DNA of 64,000 bases from Mytilus trossulus (Eukaryota; Mollusca; Bivalvia; Mytilida; Mytilidae). The notes under the pieces are model-generated. The model was not told where the DNA came from. It was given only the letters and a program-made list of their open reading frames with translations, and did not search any database. The position numbers and the translations under genes were made by a program. Below are positions 46,369 to 60,094 of this stretch, piece by piece. The DNA lies in NCBI RefSeq assembly GCF_036588685.1, contig NC_086386.1, positions 18,868,931-18,932,930 of the forward strand. The letters run 5' to 3'. Position 1 is the stretch's first letter; each line of letters starts with the position of its first letter.

Positions 46369-49300
46369 AACGTCACGCACGCTGTTCCTACAACTCCTAT
46401 AATTTAAAACAGAATCTTCGAAATTTCCTCCGCAAAACAAAATAAAATGTTAACAAACACTAACCACTATAAAAACTAATTCAGTATATGTTTTCCTTTA
46501 TGTTCTTATAGGTCTTGGTCATATGCTTAGTAATATATAGTATATTTGAGGATTAAAACAACAAAGCTATATATATGAAAAAACGGATGTCCAACGTTAC
46601 ATTTTTGAACAACTGTTTTATCTCTTATGTATAGTGATCCTATTTATTATTCTCTGATCTTCCCGAAACTTGGCAGAAGCAACGAAGTGTGTCAGTTCTT
46701 GGTTAGATTAAAGCCGTTCTTTTGTCGAATTTCGTTTGACTCGGTGGCTACATATTAAGCTGGAATAAGAAAAATGTCCAGTGACGTTTTTCGTTGACTT
46801 AACGACTAAAAGGTAGTTTTAAAGTAGACATAGCTAAAAATGTCTGAAAATATGAGATAATTATAACATCTACCGAAAGAACAAACATTTTCAAATTTAA
46901 CGGTCACAGTTCAAACAGAACGTCGACTTGAAATGAGCTTATTCGTTTTCAAAGCCTGGGATTCGTACGAATCCCTGGACCCTTATTTTTTGGCTACTGG
47001 TCTGTTAAATATATACAAGTATATATGTATCTGTTGGTTCATGAAAGATTTAACCGTTATAGATTTTTAGTTAAGATAGGTCTTTATCAATATAGAAAAT
47101 ACATTATGAAATCATGATCACTCAAACAAGTTATTTTATTCGGATTAAGTGATATTCAAGTTACAAATTTACTAAATAAGTTATTTTACTATAAGCGTTT
47201 GGGGAGGGGAGTGTTTATTTTACGTTTATTGAATAAATGATTATGCACATTTATACCCCAATGGGGTTGAAGGCGTATATATATATATAAATCAACACAA
47301 TACATCATACAAAAATAACAACAAAAGAACATAACATTATATACATATAAGGAACTATCATGCAGTTGTTGAGTCCATCCTCCTCAGTGACCATGACTTT
47401 TTAACAAATGGAGCCGCATACTGCATAATTGACGGACACGGTACTTTGGTATATTTAAGAATAAAAGAATATGTGAGATCGATGTCGATGACAAATAAAC
47501 CGAGAAAAAATTGCAATACATGTAACAACCAGAGGATAACCGAATAAAGTAATACTGTGCTATCTGATATAAATTAAGAAGACAAGGAGCACATTAAATA
47601 CAATACAGACAGCAATACCTGTCATTTTTCTAGAATTAAATATTTCACTACACTAACCGACAAAATAGACAATTTTTCGTACTTAATTGTCATGTTTCCC
47701 TTTGATTTTCCTTAAGCCCCTTTCTCCTATGTACATGCATATTTCACAACTTGATAACCATGATCGTTACTGTAGCCCCGTTTAAGTTTCGATGAACTGT
47801 TATTTATGCAATTACTGTCCGATAAATTTTGAAGGCCGTTGGATGTGTAATTTTTTCAATCTCGCACATTCTTAATGTGCATTTCCTATAAGTCAGGTTT
47901 ATGTCTGTCATGTTTTGTTACAAATGAGGCCGTTATTTTTTCTTTTGAATTGTTTTACATCTTTCATGTTGTGGACTAATATAAACGACCATATGGTATG
48001 GTTTGGTTATTGTTGAAGGTTGTCCGGTTGTATATAATTGCATACATTCAATTTTTATATTTTAGAATACACGTGACTGAGCTTTTGGCTTTATCTTCAT
48101 ACAGAAATAATCAGGCAGTGATACACACAGCTCTTTAACTTGAATATATTTTTTTTATTTCGAGAATCCCGATGTGCGACCTAAGTGGAAAAAGGGAGAT
48201 ATTTTTCAAGTGTAAAGTATACTATACACTAATGATATATTTTAATATCAATGCAAATTGAACAAATTTGTTTGGAATTGAAACGACTGAACGTGAAAAT
48301 GTATGGACAACAAAGCAATAATTGTCTGCCTGTTTATAAAGCTCCTTATTTATGTACACAAATACACTATAAAATGTTTAACAACAATAAACCTATCTAA
48401 TCGGTGAATTGACCAGTTGATTCATCATTTACATGACGATATAAAATTATAAAATATGAATGCCGATATGAAACCACTCCTCCAGAGAACAAATGGCGTA
48501 TAGCATTTAGCAACTTTCATGATACCAACGGCCTTCAAAAATAAGCATTTAGCTATACTGCACACCTAGCACGATACAACAAATATAAAACAATGTAAAC
48601 AAGTAAAACCTCTAATTTAATTATTTGTTCTCTCGCAGTTTTCGAGATATAGGAATTGGTGTTCGGCGGCGGTGGTGGTAATGGGGTAAACTATTTTTAT
48701 GAAACATATATAATTTAGCAGGAAGAAGACATGGATGCTTCATATCTGGTAAACAGATGCATTATGTTACGAAGTCATCTGTCATGTGTCCATACATTGT
48801 CCTAGACATATTTTTTCATGTTTCAGCAACTACTTAACAAAGTTGTCATGTAAATTAGTCATTTACGGTATCATGAGAAAAAGAAGAATTATAATTGGTA
48901 TATGGTTTCCTTACAATGTCTATATGTCCGTCGGGTGGGTGTGGGCGCAGGACATATTAGCGAAACAATTGAACTACAAGGAGACAATAGAGCCCATTTT
49001 AGAGCGGGATTAATCCGTTCACCTGTATTTTCGATAGTCCATTTTAGCGAAAACTTACTTACCTGGTTAGATAATACTCGCTAAGCTTTGGGCAGAAGTT
49101 CAGTGTAATTCAAAGCGAATTAATAATGGATCTGAGTCGTTCCATGACATTATAATGAACAACTTTTTAGTTATCATTCAGCTATTTACTTTTTTTAATA
49201 TACTTTTATCAAATTGCAAGGAATAGCATATATAAAAATACGAAGTATAGACAAATATGCACCACATTAATCTAGACAAGATAAAGAGAAAGAACAGTTC

Positions 49301-50639
49301 CTAATGCAATTCAACAATTTTGTACATGGGGTTTATCCGGAGCCTATTATGTACGTTCTCTAGGATATAAATTCCAGGCTAGAACGAACTTTTAACATTT
49401 GATTAAATTTTTTAGACTGTTAGTGCTGTATTTTGAAAGACATCATAGATTCTTAATTTTTTCTCTAAAATGGGTTAAAAACCAGACGTTAAAATGGGTT
49501 CTACTTTGGCGCTAAAACGTCCGATTTTTCTCTCTCAAATTTCCTTTCAATGCGCTAAAAAGTCCTCCGCCGATGTCCGTCAGAGTTCACCTGACCTCGA
49601 CATGTGTGTGCCGTCTTGTTTGAAATAGAAACTAAAATTTAACTAGTTAGAAGAAGATCAGTCTATTTTTTTAACAGTGGGTAAACCGGTTCAATAGTTA
49701 TCTACCTTCCAAGTTAATCAAACCAGTGTTTAATTGGTGCGTTTGTCGTCATGAATACTTTGACTACTGCAGTAAATGCATATACAACAGCTATTTTGAT
49801 AAATAGTGAAAGATGGAAATAACAATGCGATAGAGTTATCAAAAAGAATATATTTTCCCTCGATATCTCAAACAATCAGATATGATATGTTTTTTTTGTA
49901 GTTTTGTATAAAATCGTTTAAAAAATTCTTACACTAACCAACGGACCTGTACATGTGTCATAGAAACAATACTATAAGATAAGATGAGATAAGATATTTT
50001 ATTTTCCAATTATGGGCCCCAAAGGGCATAAACATCACAACATCAATAATTTTTTTCATAATACAATACAAACAATGAGATAAAAAAAAAAAAGTTAAAC
50101 GAGAACTATTTAAGTTCTTAAAGAATACGTAGATAAAGAATCTACAGTATGTTTTTTTTTAATACTAATGCATTTTATTGCAAGTGTGGTTGATATAGAT
50201 AACAAACAAGTAGCCCAAAAAGAAAAAAAGAAAAATAGATATCCACATATGTATAATACACAAAAAGTTGGATCAATTAAATATATAATAATTAGCCAAA
50301 AAGAAAGTAGAAATTAAACATGTCCATGACTCATCCTGTGTCAGCAGCAAATAGGAAAGCATTATATATAATAGGCTCAGACGTAGTTTATAATATAATT
50401 ATTTATGTGACTGCATCCTACATTAATTTTCAAGATCCTCTACGATAGATAATTCAGCTGATTTTTTTATATTCCATATTTATGCCTAGTATATATTATA
50501 CATGTATTTCCCGTGCCTCAGGTAGATATAAAGATTTGTTCAACAAAGATTAGAATATTCATATTTCACGAGGGCTCATGTTTTTTGTTACGACGCTAGA
50601 TAAAAACAGACGAGAAAAGGTAACACTCGGCAACCAAAA
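46369..50639. other. 4.3 kb non-coding, nothing firm
   Basis: AT-rich, with an AT microsatellite at 47276-47289 and a fragment of the TTGTTGAAGG repeat family near 48010. No exon, RNA gene or TIR pair that I can support. Confidence 0.4.
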
Positions 50640-50830
50640 GCTTGATTTTTGTCGAGCCTAAGTGCTCGAGTGGTCTAGCGCAAGGCGATTTGGTAGCACG
50701 ATATCTCTTTAGCATGTCAGTTCGAATCCCAGCCAGGGAAGAATAAAAATGTGCATTCGCTTTGCAGGTCTAAAATTGTTGGGGTGTTATTTAGAAGAAT
50801 TATAATTTTATATATTGGAATTGATTACGG
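50640..50830 (+). repeat. tRNA-derived SINE-like sequence
   Basis: CTCGAGTGGTCTAGCGC (A-box-like, Ser/Leu-type tRNA arm) and CAGTTCGAATCCC (B box) lie 55 bp apart, followed by an unrelated tail. The cloverleaf is incomplete (acceptor stem does not pair), so it is a SINE rather than a tRNA gene. Confidence 0.55.
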
Positions 50831-50849
50831 TTAGTTTTCCTGACATTTT

Positions 50850-51190
50850 TTACTACATAAAAAAGAAGGTGTGGTATCATTGCCAATGAGACATCTATCT
50901 ACAAAAGACCAAAATGACACAAACATTAATAACTTTAGGTCACCGATCGGCCTTCAATAATGAGCAAAGCCCATACCGCATAGTCAGCTATAAAAAGCCC
51001 CGATAAGACAATGTAAAACAATTCAAACGAGAAAACTAACGGCCTTATTTATGTAAAAAAATGGACGAAAAACAAATAAGTAACACCTAAACAAACGACA
51101 ACCACTGAATTACAGGTTCCTGACTGGGGACAGACACATACATAAATAATGTGGCGGGGTTAAACATGTTAGCGGGATGCATATATTGGT
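50850..51190 (-). repeat. Common dispersed repeat family, long copy
   Basis: On the minus strand it reads as the same family as 45225-45345 (TCATTGGCAATGATACCACA), and at its other end it matches 44700-44765 (CAGGTTCCTGACTGGGGACA ... GGCGGGGTTAAACATGTTAG). This copy joins parts seen separately elsewhere and shows them to be one ~330-bp family. Confidence 0.7.
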
Positions 51191-51542
51191 CTTTCTTAAC
51201 CTTCTCCTATCATTCAGTGAAACCCATGCTTAGATCGTGCTGATCTATTTTTTTTTTTTGTAAAAGGGAGGTTGGGCGTGTAAAGCCAACATTGGAAGTG
51301 ATACTTGTAAAAAAGTCTATGCATTAATACATTTATTAATTTCGAAGCTCAATAAGGGAGGACCCTGGTCCCCTGCTCCCTAAATCCGACGTTAATGCTT
51401 AAAGGGAAAGACTTGTAGAGAAATGCTAACGCTTTTAAATTTACATTAATAACATGGTATATAACAATTCATGATAGGACTATTATACTAACAAAAAGTA
51501 CTAGTGTAAAACCATTCAAAGGAAAAAACCAACGGTCTAATC

Positions 51543-51698
51543 CAGAGGCGGATTTAGGAAGGGGCCCAGGTTGCCTCCTCTTTTTGGGAAAAACATTGGT
51601 TGCTTATATAGGGAATAACTAAAGCGTAACTGGAGCGGACCTCCCTCTTAGGTCAGTCAGTGGGCCCCCACTTATGAACACTTCTGGATCCGCCACTG
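51543..51698. mobile_element. 156-bp MITE, CAGTGGCGGATCCAG ends
   Basis: Right end (inward) CAGTGGCGGATCCAGAAG and left end CAGAGGCGGATTTAGGAAG form imperfect ~18-bp TIRs. Non-coding. Target duplication unclear. The motif GGCGGATCCAG also starts the G-rich repeats at 2283 and 3271, which may be relics of the same family. Confidence 0.65.
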
Positions 51699-52204
51699 TT
51701 AAATATATATAAAAATCGAGAAAATTATGAACCACATAAACAGACGACAACCATTTTATTCCTTACAGTACGGTTTCGGTTTTCTTCGTTATTGAAGGTT
51801 CTTTAAATAATAAATTTCAATTGCTAGCTTTCTCATAGGCAATCACATCACATCTTTATTTTTTTTATATTAATGTTAAAAAAAGATTATTATTTTAAAA
51901 TCTACAAAACGTGACAAATACATATGGTATGGTGCACTGTACAAAGAATATTCATAATACAGATATAGGAAAGGTATCTTTTCGGAAATGTTTTATCTAT
52001 ATTACTTTCTATTTTTAAACAGTTAAAATGAGAAATCCTTGTAAGATTTGGTTATCGATACATCTGATCTTTGGTATTGTTGCAATTGGTGTGGTCGTAA
52101 ACTAGTTCAGATTAAAATTGCAGTGCCTTGATTCATCGAGAGTTCAGCCTTGGATAATTAACCCAGCCTGTTTCACTTGATAAAAATCATAAACAACGAA
52201 AACA

Positions 52205-52433
52205 AATGTGTTTTATCTTAAGTGGTGCTTTACTTTTGCGCCAATTCGCATTTTATTTGCCCCAAAATAATCTTTCATTTACGACACAACCTAGATTTCA
52301 TTTGCGCCAAAATAAAACTTTTTATTTGTGCCAAATATACAAGTACAGTCTTCAATATAAGCCCAAGAATTTGCATCAAAATGATGTTGAATAAAAAGTG
52401 AACTTATCTCCTGCACCACTTAGAAAACACAAT
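52205..52433. mobile_element. 229-bp MITE with internal GCGCCAAAATAA repeats
   Basis: Ends ATGTGTTTTATCTTAAGTGG and, inward from the right, ATTGTGTTTTCTAAGTGGTG are inverted copies with two small gaps. The interior repeats (A)TTTGCGCCAAAATAA-like phrases about four times. Non-coding. Confidence 0.6.
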
Positions 52434-53064
52434 ATTTTCAAATTAAACTGTCACATCAATTATATTATGTTAGTTCACAGATGCCATATGCTTTCTTTCT
52501 CAATTTATAGGTGACAATTGCAAGAAGAGATTAAAATAAATACACAATACCAATCAAGAAATGTATCTTTTTCTTTCTTATAAATATGTGATTTTGATTT
52601 TTTTACAAAATTTAATTGTTTCAATAAATTGCAAGATTAAAATATTAAAAAAAAACATCATTAAAATTAATTGGGTTTTCAAATTAATCTTAAAAGTCAG
52701 GATAAACAACATCAAGAACATTTCCAAAAAAAAAAAAAAAAAACACCAAAAATTAAGAAAAAAGGGGGAGGGTCAACCCCACAAGTGCCTGTGCATTTTC
52801 CCTAAACTTTTAAAGTTTAACAATTTTGTGTTTTAAACATGTTTGTTGTAATAATATCAGTCGCCTTATCAGTATGAAATGACAGATTTATAGCACTACT
52901 TAACCATTTTATAATTGAGAGAAGATATGAAATTTTCACTTTCTTGTGCATGGATGTTGGACTGAGTAAATTTATAAAAATAAAACATACTTTAATTCAA
53001 GAGAGACTTTCAATAGTAACTTGAAAACAAAGTTTTTGGTTGTATATCAAAATCAAATAATGCT

Positions 53065-53374
53065 ATAAGGCAGCAACCATTTGATTTTCTAGTTGGGGGA
53101 TGTTTTTTTTTTCTGTAGAAACTTTTTTTTTTCGCCTTCGACGAAGAACAATCTATTTTTTAAGCGACAAACCGAAATCAATTATTTTCTTTCAATTTTA
53201 GCATTACATATAGTAGAAGCTGAGGGTGAAACAAACATTTTTTTTTCTCAGGGTCCAACACAAATTATTTTTTTCACCAAAAACTGGAAACAAACTGGTT
53301 TTTTTTCCCAAAAAAAACCCATAGCCCCCCCCCCCCCCCCCCCCCGAAAATCAAATAAATGGTTGCTGCCTTAT
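53065..53374. mobile_element. 310-bp MITE with 25-bp TIRs
   Basis: ATAAGGCAGCAACCATTTGA at the left and, inward from the right, ATAAGGCAGCAACCATTTAT, continuing to GATTTTC on both sides. The interior is T-rich with a long C-run (53324-53345). A truncated relative lies at 58535-58725. 51870-52204 and 52434-53064 hold nothing else recognised. Confidence 0.8.
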
Positions 53375-54019
53375 CATATAAATCAAAAATATGATCTGTG
53401 ACAAGCATCAAAACACAAATCCGTCAACTTAACCATATTCACCCCGTATTTAAAAATAGCCTCGAAACACATTAATTCGGACGTTAACGCGTTCGAATCA
53501 AACACCGCGTACCAATGAGTTCAGATAGTGAAGAGTGCATATAATAACTTTTAAACAAATCTAATATATCTATTTTTCGGATATTTTGCTCCAATATATT
53601 CTTTGTCACAATACTCAATTCTAACTACAACTAGTACAACGGGTTTCAAATATGTGACATTTTATAGGCAAACATTAAAAAAACAATGCCACTGATTAAA
53701 GCAGGCTGGGTATTTTTATAATTAAAAACCTTCTGTTTATCGTGTCTCATAGTTTTTAAAACGTACATTTTTTTAAATTTCATTGTTCAAAAGTACCATA
53801 CTTATAAAGATATAGGGGTAAAATGGTATCTAAATACACGTTTTAAAGTGTCTTTATTTTCATACAGCTGTGTACGGTTCTTCGTCATTACACTTTTTTT
53901 ATACTACGCTTCGTTGATGCACGTTTTCAATTAATTTTGCATGTGTTAAAGTATGCTTTGAACGTTGGTTTTCCCGTTTGAATTGTTTTACACAAGTATT
54001 TTTTGGGCCCTTTATAGCT

Positions 54020-54165
54020 TGTTTTTCGTTGTGAACCAATGCTCCGTGTTGAAGGTCGCACATTGACCTATAATGGTTTACTTTTTAAGATTGTTATTTG
54101 GATGGAGAATGGTCTCATTGGCACTCACACCATATCTTCCTATGTCTATTTGATATGATATAAAC
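54020..54165 (+). repeat. Dispersed repeat copy
   Basis: GTTGAAGGTCGCACATTGACC to CTCATTGGCACTCACACC, same family as 21440 and 45225. Another weak fragment is near 51790-51860. Confidence 0.6.
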
Positions 54166-54840
54166 TAATATTGCCGCTAACATGTTCAACATTGCCAAAT
54201 TATGTATGTACCTGCATGTCCGAAGTCAGGAGCGTGTAATTCAGTGGTTATATATATTTGTTTTTCGTTCGGTTTTTTTTGTTGCATAAATTAGGCCATT
54301 AGTTTTCCTATAGTCCTATGGTTAATAAAGTATACATGTACTTTAATAAGTGCCAACAAATACAGTTAAAACGTCATATGATCAAATCTGATCGGGCTGA
54401 GATGGTGGTGGTAGGGGGATTGACTGGCCCTTGAAAATGCAACTTATTGGTTCCACAAAGAGTTGTTGTACATGTGTATAGTGATTCAAATTCTTTTAAC
54501 ATGCAAATGGCAGGGCACTCTCAATGTGGGTCATAGGAGTGAATGTCACAAATCTAAACGAACGTGTTGGCTAATTAAGACATTCATCATAGCCAAACGA
54601 ACACCCAATTTCAGCACAGGTTGTACTGTCTCGGAAGGGGACCATATTTTTATACCCCAGTTAAAAATGGCGTCGTCGGTATAAATGATACAGTTGGACA
54701 AAGCACCAATCATCTACGTAAGCTTATATACTTGCGTTGTTGCGTCTTTCATGCATGTCTTTATAGTTATCAATACATAATGAACGGTTCAAAGTTGGTA
54801 CTGGTGAAACTGCCCTGAAAATTTTCTGGAGCCCCATGTG

Positions 54841-55059
54841 TGAGGGGGGATAGGACCTTTATCGGGACTCCGGGATCGGCTGTTTTTAAGCTCGGGATTT
54901 CGGGATTGACCCTTTCGGGATTGACCCTTTCGGGATCCGAAAAATCTTTTTTCCTAATCTCGGGATGTCGGGATTTAAGTAATTTTAAAATCGGGACTTC
55001 GGGATTTCATGTTTTTAAGCCCGGGATTTCGGGATCAGGACCCCTCCTATTCCCCCTCA
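54841..55059. mobile_element. CGGGATT-repeat element with inverted ends
   Basis: Left end TGAGGGGGGATAGGACC and right end (inward) TGAGGGGGAATAGGAGGGGTCC. The interior consists of about a dozen CGGGA units (TCGGGATTTCGGGATT). Non-coding. Confidence 0.65.
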
Positions 55060-58000
55060 TGTTTTAATGACACTCGTATTGATACTGTATGATTATTGTT
55101 TGCTTAACGTTCACTTGCAACTAGTTCATGAATGTCCAGGATGAACACAAAGTACCAATACTACAGGTTGGTTCTGGAAGGAGTCAGTCCGGAGTAATGT
55201 CGCGGAATTTCGGACTGGCACTGGATAAAATAAAGTATATTAGAAAAGTACAAAAACGATGCCGTGCAGCAGGCTATTTACGGACCCCTCGTAGAGTTTT
55301 TGCAAGGGTTCGCAAAGTGTAGAGAGAGTGGTGCTCTCTCTTTATGAGACATTGCATCTTATATTCCCATTCTGACTGGACGTGGTAGCGTTTACATCCC
55401 ATACAGCTCAACAGATGTGCCACTTCGGAGAGGGTTTACCTCCGTTCGGAAAAATACCAAAGTGCCCATAACTATTCCCCAGTCAGCCTTTTAGATCACA
55501 AGTACATACTTGTAATGCGCTTGGGTAAATCATGTGTGTAAGTCCATCATCTACTTAAACTGTGACAATAGTGTAAAACACAAGATGAACCTCGTCATGA
55601 AAACCTGAAAATGCATGAAATACTTGTCACTGGATTAAATACATATGACAAACAAGCAATCTGTACTAAATCCGCTCAACCTGTACATACGGGGTTTTTG
55701 TTAAGGGTGTTTCTCTAGGCACGTATATATTTACTTTGAAAGTTTCTAAAGCAGTTATAATAGATTGTTTCGCGTATACCAGAATCCCAAACGATAATCA
55801 CAAGTTAATTGTTTGCATAATATTCTTTCTGCTGTTGGTCTACATGTAGCTCCAAGTTTCTGACGTCTATAAGGGTAACGAGAGGAGAACGACTTGCGCT
55901 ATCTTTATTTCTTAAAATGAAAAAAATCCTGGGTGAAATCTAATACCACACTTCGTTGACTGATGGCAATACATTAATATGTTGACCATCATCCTGTGTT
56001 CCTATAAAACTACTGCGGGTGAATTTAACGATTTCTATTGTACATAAAAACCTGCGCAGGTATAGAATACCGGTATGTGGAGTAAAATTATGCACAAGGC
56101 TCCGAGTGTGGTCTGTTATGACATTCATGAAGATTGCTGTCGATTGCCGCTATCGCTGTAAGCATTTTATGCCACCCTCCACTTAGTTGTCACCAATATT
56201 CTATTGTCAAATAAAAGGTATTTAGTGCATATTTCACAAAGAGTTGATAGGATAAGCATATATTTGTGCACTTGCAGCATGTGCAGAAAGTGTAAATACA
56301 AATGTGCAGGAATATGTATTTAGAATATCAAACAGGAGAAAAAGCAGTCACATGTTACATATATACCAGTACATAAGGGGGAGTACTTTTCTGACTATTT
56401 GAAAGGCTGAATGGTCAATCGAGTAAGACAATTTCATACCTCAGGAATTGCAATGCCAATTTGTTTTGAAACTTTACATGACTATGTATAGCTTGACCTA
56501 CACGTTTGAGTACCATGCACGTTCATGCTGCATTCCTACTACGCTTTCAGCAATAACGTCAATAGCATGTACCATACAACTGTCGTTTTCCTTCTATTAT
56601 TTATTTATACGTAGATTGTTTGGAACATGTTCGAAGTTGGTCCTCGCTCAGCACGATCAAAAAGACTTCATGGTCGCCACAAACGTATACCACGACTTTA
56701 CTTTGATCAACACGACTGCACTACGATCGTCAAAATTTGCATTTGAGATCATAGTGCGACCGTGACCAAGTGTGACGGGGGTATAAACCACACACCCTCC
56801 TCTCATGCATAATACAAATTTAACCATTCTATACGTATATGTAAAACTTTTATGCGGTTTTGTCACGATTTCAGTTCAAACTAGCACAGGCACTTGTCTC
56901 AGAGTGTATATATACATGTACATGTATATAGAGGGATATATTAATTATTTTTTCCCCAGAAACCAATGAAAACCATCAACCCCAACTTTACTTTCAATCT
57001 CGGAGGGGGGTCACTTTCTATGTAATGAGTGGGTAGGGATGATCCCCTGGAATATGTCACTTTTTCATGCTCCATCGGCATGGCATATGAAAAGGGTGAG
57101 AAATCAAATTCAGTTCAATAGATTGATATGTTTACTTGCTTGATTATATTATAAGTATCTGAAACTAATCAGATGTTCTTATTTTTTGTGATGTGGTTAA
57201 ATCACAGTCGTAAATACATCAACTATTTGTCAAACCATTTACACATTTAAACATGTTAAACTCTATAAGACATATGTGGTATTTCCGCTAATGCTAGATA
57301 CAGATGCTATAAATGTCATCATTTTGACATTTGCACCTAATAAACATTCAAAGGTTTGTTTACATGAAACATGATAACAATTATTTAAAGAAATTTCATA
57401 GTGTCAGCTATGAGATGGAACAGCAATGTACAAAATGTAACTTTTGATCAGTTTTTCATTAATATAAAACTCAGTGAAAGTGTTTCTCTCGGGAGTGTTA
57501 CTATACTTATCTGACCAAACATCTTATATTGTCTTTTAAAATTTCTTTTTTAATGAAAGATATAAAAAGGGGCAAATAGAGGAAAGTGTTTAAGATGCGA
57601 CAAATTTATTAAATTAATTGTGATTATTGCAACTGCTTTGCTTCTAAACAAGTTCGTGAAGATAAGCGGGACCCCAAAACAAATTATAAACTCTCATGTA
57701 CCAGAAGATGAAAAATATCCAAATATCTCAATAGTTTTTTTTGTTCGTTGATATATGACAAGGTATATATTTCTAATAAACAAAAGGTTTGGTACTTGAG
57801 GTATCAGCTGCATGCTCACCCCTACCAAAAATCTTTAAGCCCCCTTCCCGAGCTTTCAATATAGACTTTTTTCAAGTAAAGTTTTTCCATTCTGTTGATG
57901 TTATTAAACCACTCCCAAAAGTTGAGGTTACGTTACATAAAACTTGCAGTTTAAAGTAAAAAGAAGTTAAGATCATGATATTATGAATTTACGTTTACAA

Positions 58001-58151
58001 TTTACATTAAATTTGTTTTTACTTTCAACATTAACATATTGAAACGTTTAATATTTCGAAAATAAGGACCACCGTATGTTCATAATGGTTATATCTAGTG
58101 GGTAATACACATGCTGGTTCTTTTCATTTTCTTATCATATTTTATTGCTAG
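55060..58151. other. 3.1 kb non-coding, nothing firm
   Basis: Several open frames of 60-105 codons occur but none shows a family motif or clear splice borders. A small hairpin, AGAGAGAGTGGTGCTCTCTCT, lies at 55322-55342. Confidence 0.35.
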
Positions 58152-58276
58152 AGATGCTAACTGGGTGTTATATCCTTCTAATGTTGCCTCTTTGATTGAC
58201 CAAAGACTCGGAAGGAAGTATTATATTGAATACACCGTATGGGTAACCGTTATCATGTTTATTCTTACATCAGTAG
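58152..58276 (+). CDS. Possible exon, hydrophobic segment (unidentified gene)
   Basis: A long polypyrimidine tract ending TTGCTAG (58145-58151) precedes an open frame reading DANWVLYPSNVASLIDQRLG, then a hydrophobic run VWVTVIMFILTS that could span a membrane. A weak donor (GTAGAA at 58277) would put it in phase with the next putative exon at 58465. A better-scoring donor GAG/GTACAA at 58286 would not be in phase. Without an upstream exon or a family match, this is tentative. Confidence 0.25.
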
Positions 58277-58464
58277 AACCATCGAGGTACAATAATAATT
58301 TGGGATTATTGTGTGGCCAGTGATGGATTATGTCGCGCGTTTTGTAATACACGCAGTACTGTAAAGTGAAACGAGGTCATTCTGTTGTGTACTTTAGTCA
58401 AAGGAAGAGAAAGATGGAGTCCCTTAGAATAAGAAAATGAAACTGATTGGATTTCGTTTTAAAG

Positions 58465-58507
58465 GAAGAAGAGTCTGAAGCTAACGTGTATACCTACGAG
58501 AGTTCTG
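58465..58507 (+). CDS. Possible small exon, acidic segment (unidentified gene)
   Basis: 43 nt between an AG (58463-58464, after TTTCGTTTTAA) and a consensus donor GTAAGA (58508). It encodes EEESEANVYTYESS and ends in phase 1, which is exactly the phase required by the exon at 59676. I infer one gene on the + strand. No domain recognised. Confidence 0.35.
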
Positions 58508-58534
58508 GTAAGATATACTTTTTAATCCATAGAA

Positions 58535-58725
58535 AATACTTTTTTTTTCGTCTGCGGGTAAAAATAATCTATTTCTTTCACGTAAAGTCAAAAACAATTC
58601 TTTTCTTTCAATTTTAGCAGTACATATAGTGGCAGCTGAGGGTGAAACACAAGCATTTTTTTCTCAGAATCAAAAACAATATTTTTTTTTCATAAAACTT
58701 TTTTTCCAAAAAAATCCATAGCCAC
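58535..58725. repeat. Truncated relative of the 53065 MITE
   Basis: Shares TTTCTTTCAATTTTAGCA, TACATATAGT, GCTGAGGGTGAAACA and CCATAGCC with 53180-53325, without recognisable TIRs. It lies in the putative intron between 58507 and 59676. Confidence 0.7.
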
Positions 58726-59675
58726 GAATAAAGTGTCTGAGGCCTATTTAACATTCAAAAAGGATATTTCTTATTTAACTTTACATTTACCTAGTATAAT
58801 AACTTAGTACAATAAGTGTCAATTTTTATTAATGTCTAGCAGTTATTAAAACAGTTTGGAATGTTATATATATATATAAGTGTATCTATATCTGCGGAAA
58901 CATGTAATTTGCATTTGTATTAAGAATTCAGTCAAAACTATAAAAAAAAATATTTGTTTACATGGTTAAGTTATTTATGTACCAAAATAAGGCTCTATCC
59001 AGTCAGTAACCATACTTGTACTTAGTTAAAATGTGATAATTTCTAAAGCTTACTGCCATTCATGTGCCAGTTTTTTTTCGTGCAATTTTATATCTCTCTG
59101 ATGCTCAAACGAGAAGTGGTAAATATGATGAGTACAGATATAATAAGCATAATTGTGGGTGAATTAATACTTATAACTTTATATATTTCCACCGCCTATC
59201 CTTATTAGTTATGTTTACTCCAAAGCAACTTGGAGAGTATAAATTTTCAATGTTATTAATAAGATATTTTGCTAGCTCTTTATATTTTGAATTGTATATG
59301 TGTTGTTATGACATTCTATCTCATATAGGGTCGATTCGTTTTTGGAAAGCTTATTGAAAATGCTCCCTATCAATGAACTCTCATTTATAATGAAGTGATA
59401 ATGTGATGCAGTCTTACGATTTGTTTTCTTTAATGTTCATATAAAACATATAAACGGTAAAATAGACAAGACCTGCTTAATATACTTAGATATGGTCAAA
59501 ATATGAAATTAGAAGATGTGGTATGATTGCATATTGGCAAAGTCAAATATGTGTGAAAATCCTGTTTTTTTCGATACATTTTTAAAGAAAAAATAATATA
59601 CAATTACTTGTTGTATGTACTGTTCTAACTTTTTGTGAAACACTGTTTAAAACTGTGTAATTTGTATTAAAACAG

Positions 59676-59778
59676 ACGAATCACGAAAAAAAAGAATAAC
59701 TCAAAGTACTGGTGGCATGGGTGCAGTGAATTCGAAATATCAACAGCGACCCTCAAATACAGAATATGAAAGAAAAAG
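59676..59778 (+). CDS. Likely exon, basic/polar segment (unidentified gene)
   Basis: 103 nt with acceptor TTAAAACAG (to 59675) and consensus donor GTGAGG (59779). Read in the phase set by the preceding exon, it is open and encodes ESRKKRITQSTGGMGAVNSK then YQQRPSNTEYERKR. GC content is visibly higher than in the flanks. It ends in phase 2. Together with the acidic exon upstream it looks like the disordered cytoplasmic tail of a membrane protein, but that is only inference. Confidence 0.45.
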
Positions 59779-60094
59779 GTGAGGCTACAAAATTTTATTT
59801 GCAAACTTTACTTTATAACTTCGAGGTATCACTGCTAATAGTCAGGGGAATTACTTAAATGATCAAATTTTATTGTAGCTTTAAATATATCATACCAGGC
59901 GGAAACCCAGTTGAAATCGAAGCTCTTTGTTAGAGAAGGCGATCAATGCTTACTGCAATGTTTACTATAGTAACACGATTTTTAAAAATTAATATAGAAA
60001 CAAACACAACGACAATTTTCTTCTCAATAACGAAGTGTTTTATTTTTAAAACACAATTTGCATAAGTTTTCAATTTATCAACATATCAATGCAG

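Noticed and set aside
50655-50745. tRNA gene
   Set aside because: A- and B-box-like sequences are present but the acceptor stem does not pair and a non-tRNA tail follows; called as SINE.
53324-53345. Long C-run (also near 287, 41477, 43344, 44214)
   Set aside because: Mononucleotide runs, prone to sequencing error; no significance beyond low complexity.
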